Position numbers and translations under genes: made by a program. From NCBI GenBank assembly GCA_001029295.1, contig LDXJ01000043.1, positions 112 to 62,896 of the forward strand: a stretch of DNA of 62,785 nucleotides. Direction: 5' to 3'. The notes beneath the pieces are model-generated. The model was given only the letters and a program-made list of their open reading frames with translations, did not search any database and was not told the origin of the DNA. Source of the stretch: Peptococcaceae bacterium CEB3. Its GTDB lineage: Bacteria; Bacillota; Desulfitobacteriia; Desulfitobacteriales; Desulfitobacteriaceae. Shown one piece after another: positions 1-8,580 of this stretch; position 1 is the stretch's first letter, and each line of letters starts with the position of its first letter.

Positions 1-238
1 TCCTTGCGGTTCCGGGAGCCTCTATTCGGAGCGGAACGTTTTCTGCTCTGTAATTGGCGTTAAATTCTTTGACCTTCGCCATGAAAGCATCGGGGTCTCC
101 TTGATCTTCGAGATACCCGAAGTCTCGAATCGTTCGTTGTTTGGTGGCCATTCCCGGGCCGGGGCGATAGCCCTCGACCACGCGCACCTGCGTCCTGGGT
201 GTTCCATTCGCATTCGTTCTTTTGTCTATTTTGACCAT
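1..238 (-). CDS. IS1634-type transposase, N-terminal part, cut by window edge
   Basis: Reading leftward from an ATG at 238 the frame stays open to the window edge (79 codons). The start carries V-E-G-Y-R-P-G, then K-Q-R-T-I-R-D-F-G-Y-L-E-D, the usual opening of IS1634-family (IS4 superfamily, DDE) transposases. The catalytic part lies outside the window, so whether the element is intact cannot be judged. A ribosome site (AGGTGAT) lies about 6 bases upstream. A promoter and an inward-facing terminator sit behind it, the usual arrangement for an insertion sequence shielded from outside transcription. Family assignment is by pattern recognition only. Confidence 0.72.
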   Translation of the reverse strand, partial: MVKIDKRTNANGTPRTQVRVVEGYRPGPGMATKQRTIRDFGYLEDQGDPDAFMAKVKEFNANYRAENVPLRIEAPGTAR

Positions 239-256
239 GTCACATCACCTACACCC

Positions 257-285
257 ATGTTAGCACATCATTAGCATAACATCAA
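257..285 (-). promoter_or_regulatory. promoter of the transposase
   Basis: On the minus strand, -35 TTGATG (280-285) and -10 TAACAT (257-262) are separated by 17 bases. Both boxes match four of six consensus positions, and the start codon at 238 follows after a short leader. Confidence 0.5.
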
Positions 286-294
286 GTATAATCA

Positions 295-318
295 CAAAAA
301 AACGCGGACCTCCGCGTT
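295..318 (-). terminator. intrinsic terminator facing the transposase gene
   Basis: An 8-bp perfect stem (AACGCGGA/TCCGCGTT, 301-308 and 311-318) with a 2-base loop is followed on the minus strand by a run of seven T. It would stop transcripts entering the transposase gene from its right side. Confidence 0.75.
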
Positions 319-799
319 ACAAAAGGATTTGTTTAGCTGTTCCGGGCTAATTTGCTATGCCAACTGTAAAAGTCAGGCCACGTACCGTGCTTCGGTCGGG
401 GTAGGCTCAGTCTTTGGCCGACATTGTCCACCGGACAATGTCGCCTTCGCCGCGAAGTATTTTTGAGGAAGTCCGTGAATGTGTTTCATCCTCGCAATAG
501 CGACAGTTGGAGGAAATGAGAGAGAAGGCATTTCTAGAAGCAGGGCAGTCTAGAAGAGAACCAATCGCAGACGGGATGCCGCAGGGTGTCCCGTCTGGTC
601 TAGGGGAGGTTTCTGTAAAAAGTTATTCGGGGGGCGGGTATGCAACCGGGATATGTAAAGGTTTAACCAAAGACAGCGTGTCATTGTTGCTTATGAGAGC
701 CAGTCATGCTTGCATGCTTCAGTTCTGCTGAAACATGCAAGAGATGGTTGTGGCAGGGGACACTGTGTTATAATATAAAGGTACATTGGAGGATGAACG
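319..799. other. non-coding stretch with an 11-bp perfect hairpin
   Basis: No convincing gene is seen. The main structure is a perfect inverted repeat at 419-429 and 433-443 (CGACATTGTCC, loop ACC). A second hairpin, GACGGGA/TCCCGTC, lies at 572-597. A 74-codon frame at 507-731 has no recognisable sequence and is not accepted. The final 20 bases lead into the small gene at 800 and include a GGAGG ribosome site. Confidence 0.5.
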
Positions 800-955
800 A
801 TGGACGACCGAACACGGGAAGCAATGCTCAAGATCATTGAGGACAAAAAACGGAAGAGTGCGAGTCAGAAAGGATGGCAGCGTGGTCAGGGCCGCCTGGG
901 CAACCCTCAAAGCGGGGTCAAGAAATACAAAAAAGGCGGCTTGTTCGACAAATAG
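800..955 (+). CDS. small basic hypothetical protein (51 aa)
   Basis: An ATG at 800 follows TTGGAGG with 7-base spacing and opens 51 codons ending at TAG 953-955. The product is lysine/arginine rich, starts M-D-D-R-T-R-E-A-M-L-K-I-I-E-D, and ends K-K-Y-K-K-G-G-L-F-D-K. The N-terminal third looks helical and the rest Gly/Lys rich. The good ribosome site, the lack of a better overlapping frame and the position just before topoisomerase III (27 bases) argue that it is real and co-transcribed. Short proteins with this K-K-G-G-L-F-D-K tail seem familiar from Clostridia, but no function is known to me. The high charge would suit nucleic-acid contact (inference). Confidence 0.62.
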   Translation: MDDRTREAMLKIIEDKKRKSASQKGWQRGQGRLGNPQSGVKKYKKGGLFDK

Positions 956-982
956 AAACCGCGATGAGGTAGGGAGTTCGTC

Positions 983-3049
983 ATGAAACAACTGGTATTA
1001 GCAGAAAAGCCCAGCGTTGCCCGGGAGATCGCCCGGGTTCTTAACTGTCAGGCCAAAAACAAAGGGTACCTGGAAGGGCCTAACTATGTCGTGACCTGGG
1101 CTTTGGGGCATTTGGTCACTCTGGCCGAGCCGGAGGACTATGATCAGAAATACAAACAATGGCGTTTAGAAGATTTACCCATGTTGCCGGAAAATATGAA
1201 GCTGAAGGTCATCCGCCAGACGTCGCAACAGTATCAGGTCGTCTCTCACTTGATGAAACGCCAGGATATCGGGCAGCTGGTGATTGCCACGGATGCCGGG
1301 CGGGAAGGGGAGCTTGTGGCCCGCTGGATTATGAAACTGAGCAACTGGAAAAAACCCTTTAAAAGGCTTTGGATTTCTTCCCAAACGGACGCGGCCATCC
1401 GGGAAGGTTTTGCGACCTTAAAACCGGGTGTGGAGTACAACAATCTCTATGACGCGGCTGTGTGCCGGGCTGAGGCGGATTGGTTGATCGGGCTTAATGT
1501 GACCAGAGCCCTCACTTGTAAATTCAATGCGCAGCTCAACGCGGGCCGGGTGCAAACGCCAACGCTGGCTATGATGGTGCAGAGAGAGGAAGAAATCAAG
1601 AAATTCGTCCCTGTGGACTATTGGACCATCCGGGCGGATTTCGGTGATTACTTCGGTGATTGGCGCGGCCGGGACGGCAATCGGTTGTTTAACTATGCCC
1701 AAGTGGAGGAACTTCTGGCTAAACTGAAAGGGCAGGCCGGTCAAATCGCGGAACTGCGGCGAGAGAGCAAGAGTGAACTCCCTCCTCTTGCCTATGATCT
1801 GACGGAACTTCAGCGGGACGCCAACCGGCGGTACGCCTTCTCCGCGCAGAGGACTCTCAATGTTCTTCAGAATTTGTATGAGCGGCATAAACTCGTGACC
1901 TATCCCCGCACGGATTCCCGCTATATCACCAGAGACATTGTTCCCACGCTGCCTGCCAGGCTCAAAGGGATGGCTGTCGGGCCTTACGCGGATTTGGTGA
2001 AACAGATTTTGCAAAAACCTTTGACTACGTCCAAACGATTTGTCGACGACAGCAAAGTCTCTGACCATCATGCCTTGCTCCCCACGGAGCAGCCCCTGCG
2101 CCTGACAGATCTGACGGGAGATGAAAGAAACCTCTACGATTTGATTGCCTGTCGTTTCCTGGCCGTGCTGTCTCCACCCTACCGCTTTGAACAACTCACC
2201 CTGGTCACCCGGATCAAGGAGGAAAGTTTTTATGCCCGGGGTAAGGTGGTCAAAGATTTAGGCTGGCGGGTAGTGGCTTTTCATCTCGCTGAACGGGAAG
2301 AGGGCAAAGAAGAGAATTTGCCTGAGCAGACGCTGGCCAATGTGAGCCGGGGTGAAGCGAGAACGGTCAAAAGTCTGAAAGCCCAGAAGGGGAAAACAAA
2401 ACCCCCAGCCCGCTACACCGAGGCGACCCTGCTCTCAGCCATGGAAAGTCCGGGCAAATTTATTGAAGACGAGGAACTGCGGGAAAGCATTAAGGGTGGC
2501 GGCTTGGGAACCCCGGCGACCCGGGCCGAGATCATCGAAAAACTCATTTCCACTTTCTATGTTGAACGCAATGGCAAGGAGTTAGTGCCCACGGCCAAAG
2601 GCAGCCAACTCATTGGCCTCGTCGCTCCCGAACTGAGAAGCCCGGAACTCACGGCCCAGTGGGAGCAGAGCTTGACTGACATTGCCCGGGGGAAGGGCAG
2701 CAGGCAGATCTTCATCCGGGGCATCCGTGAGAATACCGCGGCTCTGGTACGGAGTGTCGCTGCGGACAACAGCGTCTACAAAGCGGACAATATTTCCAAG
2801 ACGAAGTGTCCCGTCTGTGGCAAATATATGTTGCTCGTGCAAGGCAAGCGGGGCAAAATGTTCGTCTGTCAAGACCGGAGTTGCGGTCATCGGCAGCCGG
2901 AAAAAGAGAGTCTCGGGTTTACCAGCTCCAAGCGGGCGAGCCAGATGAACCAGAAGCTCATATCTCAATACAGTGACAGCGGCTCGATCGGCAACAACCT
3001 GGGCGATCTGCTCAAGGAAGCGTTAGCCAAACAAGAGCGGGAAGAGTGA
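983..3049 (+). CDS. topB: DNA topoisomerase III (type IA)
   Basis: 688 residues. Type IA topoisomerases cut one DNA strand through a tyrosine, pass the other and reseal; topoisomerase III mainly decatenates and resolves recombination intermediates. The N-terminal Toprim domain shows L-A-E-K-P-S-V-A and the acidic D-A-G-R-E-G-E-L motif. The active-site Tyr is residue 307 in V-T-Y-P-R-T-D-S-R. The C-terminus has a four-cysteine zinc ribbon, C-P-V-C-G-K through C-Q-D-R-S-C-G. The length suits the plasmid/Firmicute topB class, and the chromosomal or mobile origin is undecided. The ATG follows AGGGAG. The downstream gene starts inside its stop codon, so the two are translationally coupled. Confidence 0.95.
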   Translation: MKQLVLAEKPSVAREIARVLNCQAKNKGYLEGPNYVVTWALGHLVTLAEPEDYDQKYKQWRLEDLPMLPENMKLKVIRQTSQQYQVVSHLMKRQDIGQLVIATDAGREGELVARWIMKLSNWKKPFKRLWISSQTDAAIREGFATLKPGVEYNNLYDAAVCRAEADWLIGLNVTRALTCKFNAQLNAGRVQTPTLAMMVQREEEIKKFVPVDYWTIRADFGDYFGDWRGRDGNRLFNYAQVEELLAKLKGQAGQIAELRRESKSELPPLAYDLTELQRDANRRYAFSAQRTLNVLQNLYERHKLVTYPRTDSRYITRDIVPTLPARLKGMAVGPYADLVKQILQKPLTTSKRFVDDSKVSDHHALLPTEQPLRLTDLTGDERNLYDLIACRFLAVLSPPYRFEQLTLVTRIKEESFYARGKVVKDLGWRVVAFHLAEREEGKEENLPEQTLANVSRGEARTVKSLKAQKGKTKPPARYTEATLLSAMESPGKFIEDEELRESIKGGGLGTPATRAEIIEKLISTFYVERNGKELVPTAKGSQLIGLVAPELRSPELTAQWEQSLTDIARGKGSRQIFIRGIRENTAALVRSVAADNSVYKADNISKTKCPVCGKYMLLVQGKRGKMFVCQDRSCGHRQPEKESLGFTSSKRASQMNQKLISQYSDSGSIGNNLGDLLKEALAKQEREE

Positions 3050-3960
3050 GCAATCGAACGCAGACAGCGTATAGGGTCGCAATTCATAGCGGCGAGGATG
3101 CTTCGTTGAGGGAGGGAACTTCTATTATTGAGGTTGGAAAGCTCAACAGACTCAAAATAGCGAACGCGACATCGTTCGGGGTCTATCTGGATGCCGAAAC
3201 AGGAGATAGAAAAGATAATGTTCTGTTACCGGAGAAACAAAAGCCGTTAAAGGCCCAAGTTGGGGATTACTTAGAAGTGTTTATTTACCGCGATTCCGAA
3301 GACCGATTGATTGCAACCACTCGAACCCCTTTGGCTCAGGTTGGAAATCTGGCTTATCTTAAAGTGAGCGCAAGAACGCAGTTCGGTGCATTTATGGATT
3401 TTGGTCTTGAGAGGGGTCTTTTTTTACCGTTTAGCGAGCAAAAATTCCCGATCGTGGTGGGTCAGAGTTATTTGGTCTACGTCTATGTGGACAAGAGTGG
3501 AAGGCTCAGTTGTACGACGGACATTGTCGAGCATTTAACAGCCAAAGGGCAGTATCAGAAAAATGATCAGGTGACTGGAGTCGTCTATCAGATTAAGCCG
3601 GAAATCGGGGTTTTCGTCGCTGTGGATAATCAGTACATGGGGCTCATTCCGCCAACGGAGTACTTTTCTGATATTCAGATAGGTGACCGGATTCAAGCAC
3701 GGGTGATCCGGGTGCGTGAAGACGGAAAGCTCGATTTGTCTCCCAGAAAACTTTCCTATGAACAAATGAATGTGGATGCTCAAACCCTCATCCGATCAAT
3801 GCAAGAACATGACGGAATCCTTCCTTTGAACGAAAAAGCGAATCCCGCAGAGATTGAAGCCAGGTTTCACATGAGCAAAGCGGCTTTCAAAAGAGCCATC
3901 GGGGGACTATTAAGAACTAGGAAAATCCAAAAGACTGAAGAGGGTTTTACACTTCTCTAA
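3046..3960 (+). CDS. S1-like RNA-binding protein, CvfB/YitL family
   Basis: 304 residues from a GTG overlapping the topB stop (GTGA). The family carries S1-type RNA-binding repeats and a C-terminal winged helix. In Staphylococcus CvfB affects virulence-factor expression. Three OB/S1-like segments are visible: V-G-K-L-N-R-L near residue 27, G-N-L-A-Y-L-K-V near 102, and a repeat near 180 containing P-E-I-G-V-F-V-A-V. The last 60 residues (M-S-K-A-A-F-K-R-A-I-G-G-L) fit the winged helix. The first 25 residues have no family match, so a start nearer I-E-V-G-K is possible, but no good internal start codon with a ribosome site was seen. Confidence 0.85.
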   Translation: MSNRTQTAYRVAIHSGEDASLREGTSIIEVGKLNRLKIANATSFGVYLDAETGDRKDNVLLPEKQKPLKAQVGDYLEVFIYRDSEDRLIATTRTPLAQVGNLAYLKVSARTQFGAFMDFGLERGLFLPFSEQKFPIVVGQSYLVYVYVDKSGRLSCTTDIVEHLTAKGQYQKNDQVTGVVYQIKPEIGVFVAVDNQYMGLIPPTEYFSDIQIGDRIQARVIRVREDGKLDLSPRKLSYEQMNVDAQTLIRSMQEHDGILPLNEKANPAEIEARFHMSKAAFKRAIGGLLRTRKIQKTEEGFTLL

Positions 3961-4255
3961 GCTGGGTCCCCCCTGGAAACAGGGATGATTCAGGGATGAT
4001 TTGTATTGCGCCGGATGCACTTTTGAGCTATGATTTGGCTTGAGGAAAAAAGGGAACGAGTCAAAAGAATGCGAGAATTACGGAGCCGTATCCTTTCACT
4101 AGGGTCAGTGCGGTGTACACCAGAAGGCAGGAGTCGCGTAAGAAAAGTGGGAGTTACGTCCGCAAGCGGGAGTTGCGCGAGACAACCGAAATTGCGAAAA
4201 CAGGCGGACGAGAGTGATTTGAGAGGCGAGAGTGATTTAAGAAAGGTTGATGGCC
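3961..4255 (+). other. intergenic spacer before the aminotransferase
   Basis: No gene or clear promoter is recognised. The stretch is rich in GAG/CGAG repeats, including two copies of GAGAGTGATTT just before the aminotransferase ribosome site. A 79-codon frame here is low complexity and is rejected. Confidence 0.4.
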
Positions 4256-5446
4256 ATGATATCAAGTGAGATGCGCGAACAAGTGGAAAACAGTTCCCTC
4301 ATTCGGGCTATGTTTGAGGAGGGAAGACGCCTGGCGGAAATCCACGGAGCGGAGAATGTCTTCGACTTCAGCCTCGGAAACCCCAGTGTGGAACCGCCGG
4401 TCGCGGTCAAAGAGGCAATTCTGGCAATCACAAAGGGTGAAGATCCTAAGAGCATACACGGATACACGAATAACTCGGGTTATGAAGAAGTGCGAGCGGC
4501 CATTGCAAGTTCCATCAACGAGAAATTTAATACGGCTTTGACGCAGAACAATATTGTCATGACGGTTGGGGCGGCGGGTGGACTCAACGTCCTGTTTAAG
4601 ACCTTACTTAACCCAAAGGATGAGGTCATTGTCTTTGCCCCGTTTTTTGGGGAATACAGAAACTATGTCAGAAACTATGCGGGTGAACTGGTGGTGGTCT
4701 CTCCTAACACCGTAGATTTCCAGCCCAATCTGGAAGAATTCAAAGAAAAAATCACTCCCCGAACCAAAGCGGTGCTCATCAATTCTCCCAATAACCCGAC
4801 CGGTGTCGTGTATTCGGCAGAAACTGTCCAAAAACTGGCTGAAATACTGAATACGAAGCAGAAAGAATTTAATAGCGACATTTACCTCATTTCCGATGAA
4901 CCGTACCGGGAACTGGCCTATGATCAGGTTAAAGTGCCTTATCTGACCAAATATTACGCCAGTACCATCGTCGGCTACTCTTTCAGTAAATCCCTTTCTT
5001 TACCCGGCGAGAGGATTGGTTATTTGGTGATCCCTGACGAGGTGGCGGATTTTGCGAATGTCGTTTCCGCCGCGAACATTGCTACACGCATCTTAGGTTT
5101 CGTCAATGCTCCTTCGCTGTTCCAGCTGGTTGTGGCAAAATGCTTAGACGCCCAAGTGGATCTCGGGGCCTACAACAGAAACCGTGAGACCCTGTATAAT
5201 GCGCTCTTATCCTACGGTTATCAATGTATTAAGCCGCAAGGCGCCTTTTATCTTTTTGTTAAGAGTCCTATAGAGGATGATGTGGAATTCTGTAACCTGG
5301 CCAAAAAGAAGAACATTCTCATTGTACCAGGTAAGTCCTTTGCCTGCCCGGGTTATGTCCGGATTGCCTATTGTGTGGCTTACCAGACGATCGAAAGAGC
5401 GTTGCCGGGTTTCAAAGCACTGCTGCAAGAAGTATCAAAGAAATAG
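4256..5446 (+). CDS. pyridoxal-phosphate aminotransferase, class I/II
   Basis: 396 residues. Fold-type I aminotransferase that probably moves an amino group between an amino acid and a 2-oxo acid; the substrate is not readable from sequence. Visible family marks are F-D-F-S-L-G-N-P-S-V near residue 35, N-S-P-N-N-P-T-G-V, S-D-E-P-Y-R-E, and the cofactor lysine in Y-S-F-S-K-S-L-S-L-P-G-E-R. The ATG at 4256 lies 9 bases after AAAGG. Earlier in-frame TTG/ATG codons at 4247 and 4250 crowd the ribosome site. The gene stands alone, about 300 bases from each neighbour. Confidence 0.88.
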   Translation: MISSEMREQVENSSLIRAMFEEGRRLAEIHGAENVFDFSLGNPSVEPPVAVKEAILAITKGEDPKSIHGYTNNSGYEEVRAAIASSINEKFNTALTQNNIVMTVGAAGGLNVLFKTLLNPKDEVIVFAPFFGEYRNYVRNYAGELVVVSPNTVDFQPNLEEFKEKITPRTKAVLINSPNNPTGVVYSAETVQKLAEILNTKQKEFNSDIYLISDEPYRELAYDQVKVPYLTKYYASTIVGYSFSKSLSLPGERIGYLVIPDEVADFANVVSAANIATRILGFVNAPSLFQLVVAKCLDAQVDLGAYNRNRETLYNALLSYGYQCIKPQGAFYLFVKSPIEDDVEFCNLAKKKNILIVPGKSFACPGYVRIAYCVAYQTIERALPGFKALLQEVSKK

Positions 5447-5759
5447 GGTCAACTACTTGTGCAAGTGACATGGCGAAAGTTCAGGCTCGCGGGGGTCCGT
5501 TCTTTACCTGTGCCGGAGAGGCTCGGGCATGAATAAGGAATGGAGAAGGGTGAACTACTCCGGCTAACGCTTCGTTAGGAAGCGGGGACTTCGCCCCGAC
5601 GAGAGGGGGCCGAGCGCCCACATGTGGAAGTGGAAGCAGGCTAAACAAGGGTACCCTCTCGGCGGGCTCCCTGCAGTGCTCTCATATGTGGAAGCGGAAG
5701 TCTCGTGATTGGATAAAAAGCGCTAGGGTACGGATGAAAAGAGGTCGAAGAGGTCGAAG
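5447..5759 (+). other. structured non-coding leader before the LacI regulator
   Basis: No gene is seen. Several inverted repeats follow each other: CTAACG-CTT-CGTTAG near 5564, GGGG-ACTT-CGCCCC near 5583, and a longer pair GAGAGGG / CCCTCTC (about 5600 and 5656) flanked by GCCGAG / CTCGGC. The sequence CATATGTGGAAGCGGAAG near 5683 repeats CACATGTGGAAGTGGAAG near 5619. This may be a structured RNA leader. It lacks the hallmarks of a T-box and has no clear terminator U-run. Confidence 0.4.
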
Positions 5760-6791
5760 ATGAAGCATACAGTTACCATCCGGGACGTTGCCAAAAAGGT
5801 AGGCGTATCGGCTTCGACCGTTTCCCGGGTCATTGCCAAGAGTCCCCTGATCAGTGAGGAGACACAGGAAGTGGTACGGCAGGCGATGAAAGATTTGGGC
5901 TATTTTCCGAATGCCGTGGCACGCAGCCTGGCGAATGCCGAAACCCGCACCATCGCCGTCGTCATGCCTAGTTCAGCGGAATTGGCTTTTCAAAATCCTT
6001 TTTTTCCGGAGGCTATTCGCGGCATCGGGAGTGTGACCAGCGAACAACGCTATGACCTGCTCCTGCTCACTCCGGTCACGGCCGAAGATGAGTATCAGGA
6101 AACCCTGCGTGTCGCCAAGGAACGCAGGGTGGACGGCATAATTTTTCTCTATTCCCGTTCGGACCAAAAGGTCCTGGCAGAACTGGCGGAGATGGGATTT
6201 CCTCAGGTTGTGATCGGGCGTCCTCTTGACAATTTGTCTGTGGCCTGGGTGGACAATGACAACATTGAGGCCAGTCGGCTGGTGACCGCGGAGTTAATCC
6301 GGTTGGGTCATCGAGTCGTGGGTTTCATGTCTGGTCCACCGCATTTTGTCGTTTCCCAAGACCGACTGGAAGGATATAGGCGGGCGCTGGCCGACAGCGG
6401 TATAAAATGGGATCCGGCGTGCGTTTGTGCCGCAGATTTTGTGGAAGAGGAAGGGTATCGGGCGGCGGGACAGCTGTTGGATGTGCGTCCAAACTTAAGC
6501 GCGGTGGTGACGATGGACGACATTATGGCTTTCGGGGTGATGCGCGCCGCTCGTGAGCGCGGTTTGCGGTTGCCGCAGGATCTATCTGTAGTAAGTTTTA
6601 ACAACTCACCGCTGGCCCAACATATGACCCCACCGCTTTCCTCGGTTGAGATTCAGGCCCATGAATTGGGGGCCACCGCGACTCGCTTGCTTCTCCGGCA
6701 GTTGCAACAGCAAGGGGCAACTCCTGAGCATTGTTTTGTCCAGGTTTCACTGGTGCGGCGGAATTCAATCGCTCCGGTTAAATTTTTGTGA
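5760..6791 (+). CDS. LacI-family transcriptional regulator
   Basis: 343 residues. The N-terminal helix-turn-helix (T-I-R-D-V-A-K-K-V-G-V-S-A-S-T-V-S-R-V) and hinge helix (N-A-V-A-R-S-L-A) are canonical; the rest is the periplasmic-binding-like effector and dimer domain. Next downstream are a sugar ABC importer and an alpha-glucosidase, so the regulator probably answers to an alpha-glucoside or maltodextrin and represses that set. Two sequences of the LacI type lie in the gap behind it, at 6848 and 6884. It resembles MalR-type local regulators more than CcpA, based on context, not alignment. Confidence 0.93.
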   Translation: MKHTVTIRDVAKKVGVSASTVSRVIAKSPLISEETQEVVRQAMKDLGYFPNAVARSLANAETRTIAVVMPSSAELAFQNPFFPEAIRGIGSVTSEQRYDLLLLTPVTAEDEYQETLRVAKERRVDGIIFLYSRSDQKVLAELAEMGFPQVVIGRPLDNLSVAWVDNDNIEASRLVTAELIRLGHRVVGFMSGPPHFVVSQDRLEGYRRALADSGIKWDPACVCAADFVEEEGYRAAGQLLDVRPNLSAVVTMDDIMAFGVMRAARERGLRLPQDLSVVSFNNSPLAQHMTPPLSSVEIQAHELGATATRLLLRQLQQQGATPEHCFVQVSLVRRNSIAPVKFL

Positions 6792-6847
6792 GTCAAGTGA
6801 ATTTTCCGGAAGGGAATTGCGCAAAAAGAGCGAATATATATCTTAGC

Positions 6848-6859
6848 GCAACCGTTTGC
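6848..6859. promoter_or_regulatory. LacI-type operator, distal copy
   Basis: GCAACCGTTTGC, a 12-bp near-palindrome (two mismatched positions) of the GCAA-N4-TTGC type bound by MalR-like LacI proteins. It lies 57 bases after the regulator gene and 37 bases centre-to-centre from the second site. Confidence 0.7.
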
Positions 6860-6883
6860 ATCAAATGGTTTTTTAGGGTCTTG

Positions 6884-6897
6884 TGCAACCGGTTGCA
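6884..6897. promoter_or_regulatory. LacI-type operator, perfect palindrome
   Basis: TGCAACCGGTTGCA is a perfect 14-bp palindrome with the central CG expected of LacI-family operators. Together with the 6848 site it probably lets the regulator control the importer operon. No confident -35/-10 pair could be placed between the sites. Confidence 0.8.
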
Positions 6898-7015
6898 GGA
6901 ACAAACCCTCGGCGGGTGACAAAATCATATGGAGGTGGACTCAGTGGAGGGATTGAGAGGAGGTGAAGGGGAAGCCGGATTGTTCATTTCTATCAAAAAA
7001 AGGGGAGGAACCAGA

Positions 7016-8284
7016 ATGTCAAAGAGTAAGAGTAAGGCCTTATCGGGTATCGTTGCCTTGATTTTAGTCCTCACGACCTTCCTCGGTGGTTGTGGTTCGG
7101 TTAAGACGCCCACCACAGCGCCGGGTAAGGCTCAGGTTACGCTTAATCTTTGGGAACAGATGGAACAGCCTGTCGGGAAGGCTTTCGATGCACAAATGAA
7201 GATTTTCGAACAAGAGAACCCTGGGATTAAGATCAACCGGGTGCATTATCAGACAGAGGATTTGAGGAGTCAGTTCCAGACGGCTGTGCTCTCGGGAAAA
7301 GGACCTGAGCTGATCTATGGGCCCAACGATAATATGGGGCCTCTCTCGCTGGGCAAACTCATCATCCCTCTCAATCAGTTTATGGGGCAGGATTACTGGA
7401 ACAAATTTGACCCCGGTATTTTGGACACTGTCAAGATTGGCAATGACATATGGGCCGTGCCGATCGTGAATGGCAACAATTTAAGTTTACTGTACAATAA
7501 GAAATTGGTCCCCAAAGCTCCGCAGAGCTTTAATGATATCATCGCTTTGGCCAAGAAGTATAATGACGGAAAAACTTATGCGATGGTGACCAATGAAAAT
7601 GAACCCTACTGGTTCGTGCCTTTCTTAGGAGCCTACGGCGGGAAAGTGTTTGATAGCAATGGTAAGATAACCGTCGATACCCCCGCGATGATAAACGCGT
7701 TTAAGTATTTGCGTGATTTGAAATATGTCTACAAGGTGATGCCTAAACAGGAGAGCCAACAAGTGGCGGAAGGCCTGTTTAAAGAGGGAAAGGCAGCGAC
7801 ATTGATCGACGGAGCCTGGTGTTTCAGTGATATGCACAAGACTTTGGGCAAAGATTTGGGCATAACGTTATTTCCGAAGGTTGGTGATACAGGTAACTAT
7901 GGGTCGCCTTATTACGGCTCTACAGGTTTCTCCGTATCAGCCAACGTCAAGGACCCCAAAGTGAAAGACGCGATCAAAAAGTTCTTCGAGTTTGTGACCT
8001 CCAAGGGTTTCCAAGTAAACTTTGCGCAGCAAATGGGGCAAATGCCCTCCACGACAGAGGCACTGAAAGATCCTTCGATAACCAGCGATTCGTTTATCAA
8101 AATGTCCATTGAACAAATGAAACACGGCACGCCCATGCCGATTCAGGCGGAAATGCGGGCGGTTTGGGATGCCATGAGACCGGAGCTTGAAGCTGTTATG
8201 GCCAATCAAAAGACACCCGCGCAGGCGGCCAAAGACATGCAGACTAAAGCGGAACAACTCGCCAAGGATTTGACGAAAAAGTAA
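7016..8284 (+). CDS. sugar ABC transporter substrate-binding lipoprotein
   Basis: 422 residues. Captures an extracellular oligosaccharide for the two permeases that follow. The signal peptide ends in a lipobox L-G-G-C with Cys26 as the lipidated residue. The mature protein has the family-1 solute-binding pattern (L-N-L-W-E-Q, then F-E-Q-E-N-P-G-I-K-I) and an A-P-Q-S-F-N-D segment. The ATG at 7016 follows GGGGAGG with 7-base spacing; an in-frame start at 6929 would bury the signal peptide. Substrate is inferred from the neighbouring GH31 enzyme and LacI operators: probably a malto- or isomalto-oligosaccharide. Confidence 0.9.
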   Translation: MSKSKSKALSGIVALILVLTTFLGGCGSVKTPTTAPGKAQVTLNLWEQMEQPVGKAFDAQMKIFEQENPGIKINRVHYQTEDLRSQFQTAVLSGKGPELIYGPNDNMGPLSLGKLIIPLNQFMGQDYWNKFDPGILDTVKIGNDIWAVPIVNGNNLSLLYNKKLVPKAPQSFNDIIALAKKYNDGKTYAMVTNENEPYWFVPFLGAYGGKVFDSNGKITVDTPAMINAFKYLRDLKYVYKVMPKQESQQVAEGLFKEGKAATLIDGAWCFSDMHKTLGKDLGITLFPKVGDTGNYGSPYYGSTGFSVSANVKDPKVKDAIKKFFEFVTSKGFQVNFAQQMGQMPSTTEALKDPSITSDSFIKMSIEQMKHGTPMPIQAEMRAVWDAMRPELEAVMANQKTPAQAAKDMQTKAEQLAKDLTKK

Positions 8285-8332
8285 CTCGAAGCACGTTATG
8301 AAAGTGCACGTTGTCCGGTAATGACGGTCAAA

Positions 8333-8380
8333 AGCGGAGTCTGCCCCCGCCAAAGCAAAGTATGGGGGTATCACTCCGCT
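8333..8380 (+). repeat. intergenic stem-loop between binding protein and permease genes
   Basis: AGCGGAGT (8333-8340) pairs with ACTCCGCT (8373-8380), with an inner CCCCC/GGGGG pair. There is no U-run, so this looks like an mRNA-stabilising or expression-balancing hairpin, common between binding-protein and permease genes. The flank CCGCTTATGAAGC recurs about 65 bases downstream. The whole gap 8285-8580 holds no gene. Confidence 0.55.
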
Positions 8381-8580
8381 TATGAAGCTTGAAGAAAGAG
8401 AGACACTTCGCTAGATTCAGGTTCTAGCGGAGTACCACTCCCGCTTATGAAGCGTGTGGAACCCGGTGGAAGCGGGAGCCTCGCCCTTGGATGAACAGCA
8501 GGGAAGTCGCGGATGGGCGTGGTAACCATCCATTGCTTCGTCACGCTGGGGTCGGTTGGTCTAAAAAGGAGGAGCAGGGG

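Noticed and set aside
507-731. 74-codon plus-strand frame
   Set aside because: Moderate ribosome-like upstream sequence but no recognisable composition or family pattern; it spans a hairpin.
4030-4269. 79-codon plus-strand frame before the aminotransferase
   Set aside because: Low-complexity Arg/Ser/Glu text from GAG repeats; overlaps the real start region.
5447-5759. T-box or other riboswitch leader
   Set aside because: GGGTACC and nested stems are suggestive, but the conserved T-box bulge and a terminator are missing and the downstream gene is a LacI regulator.
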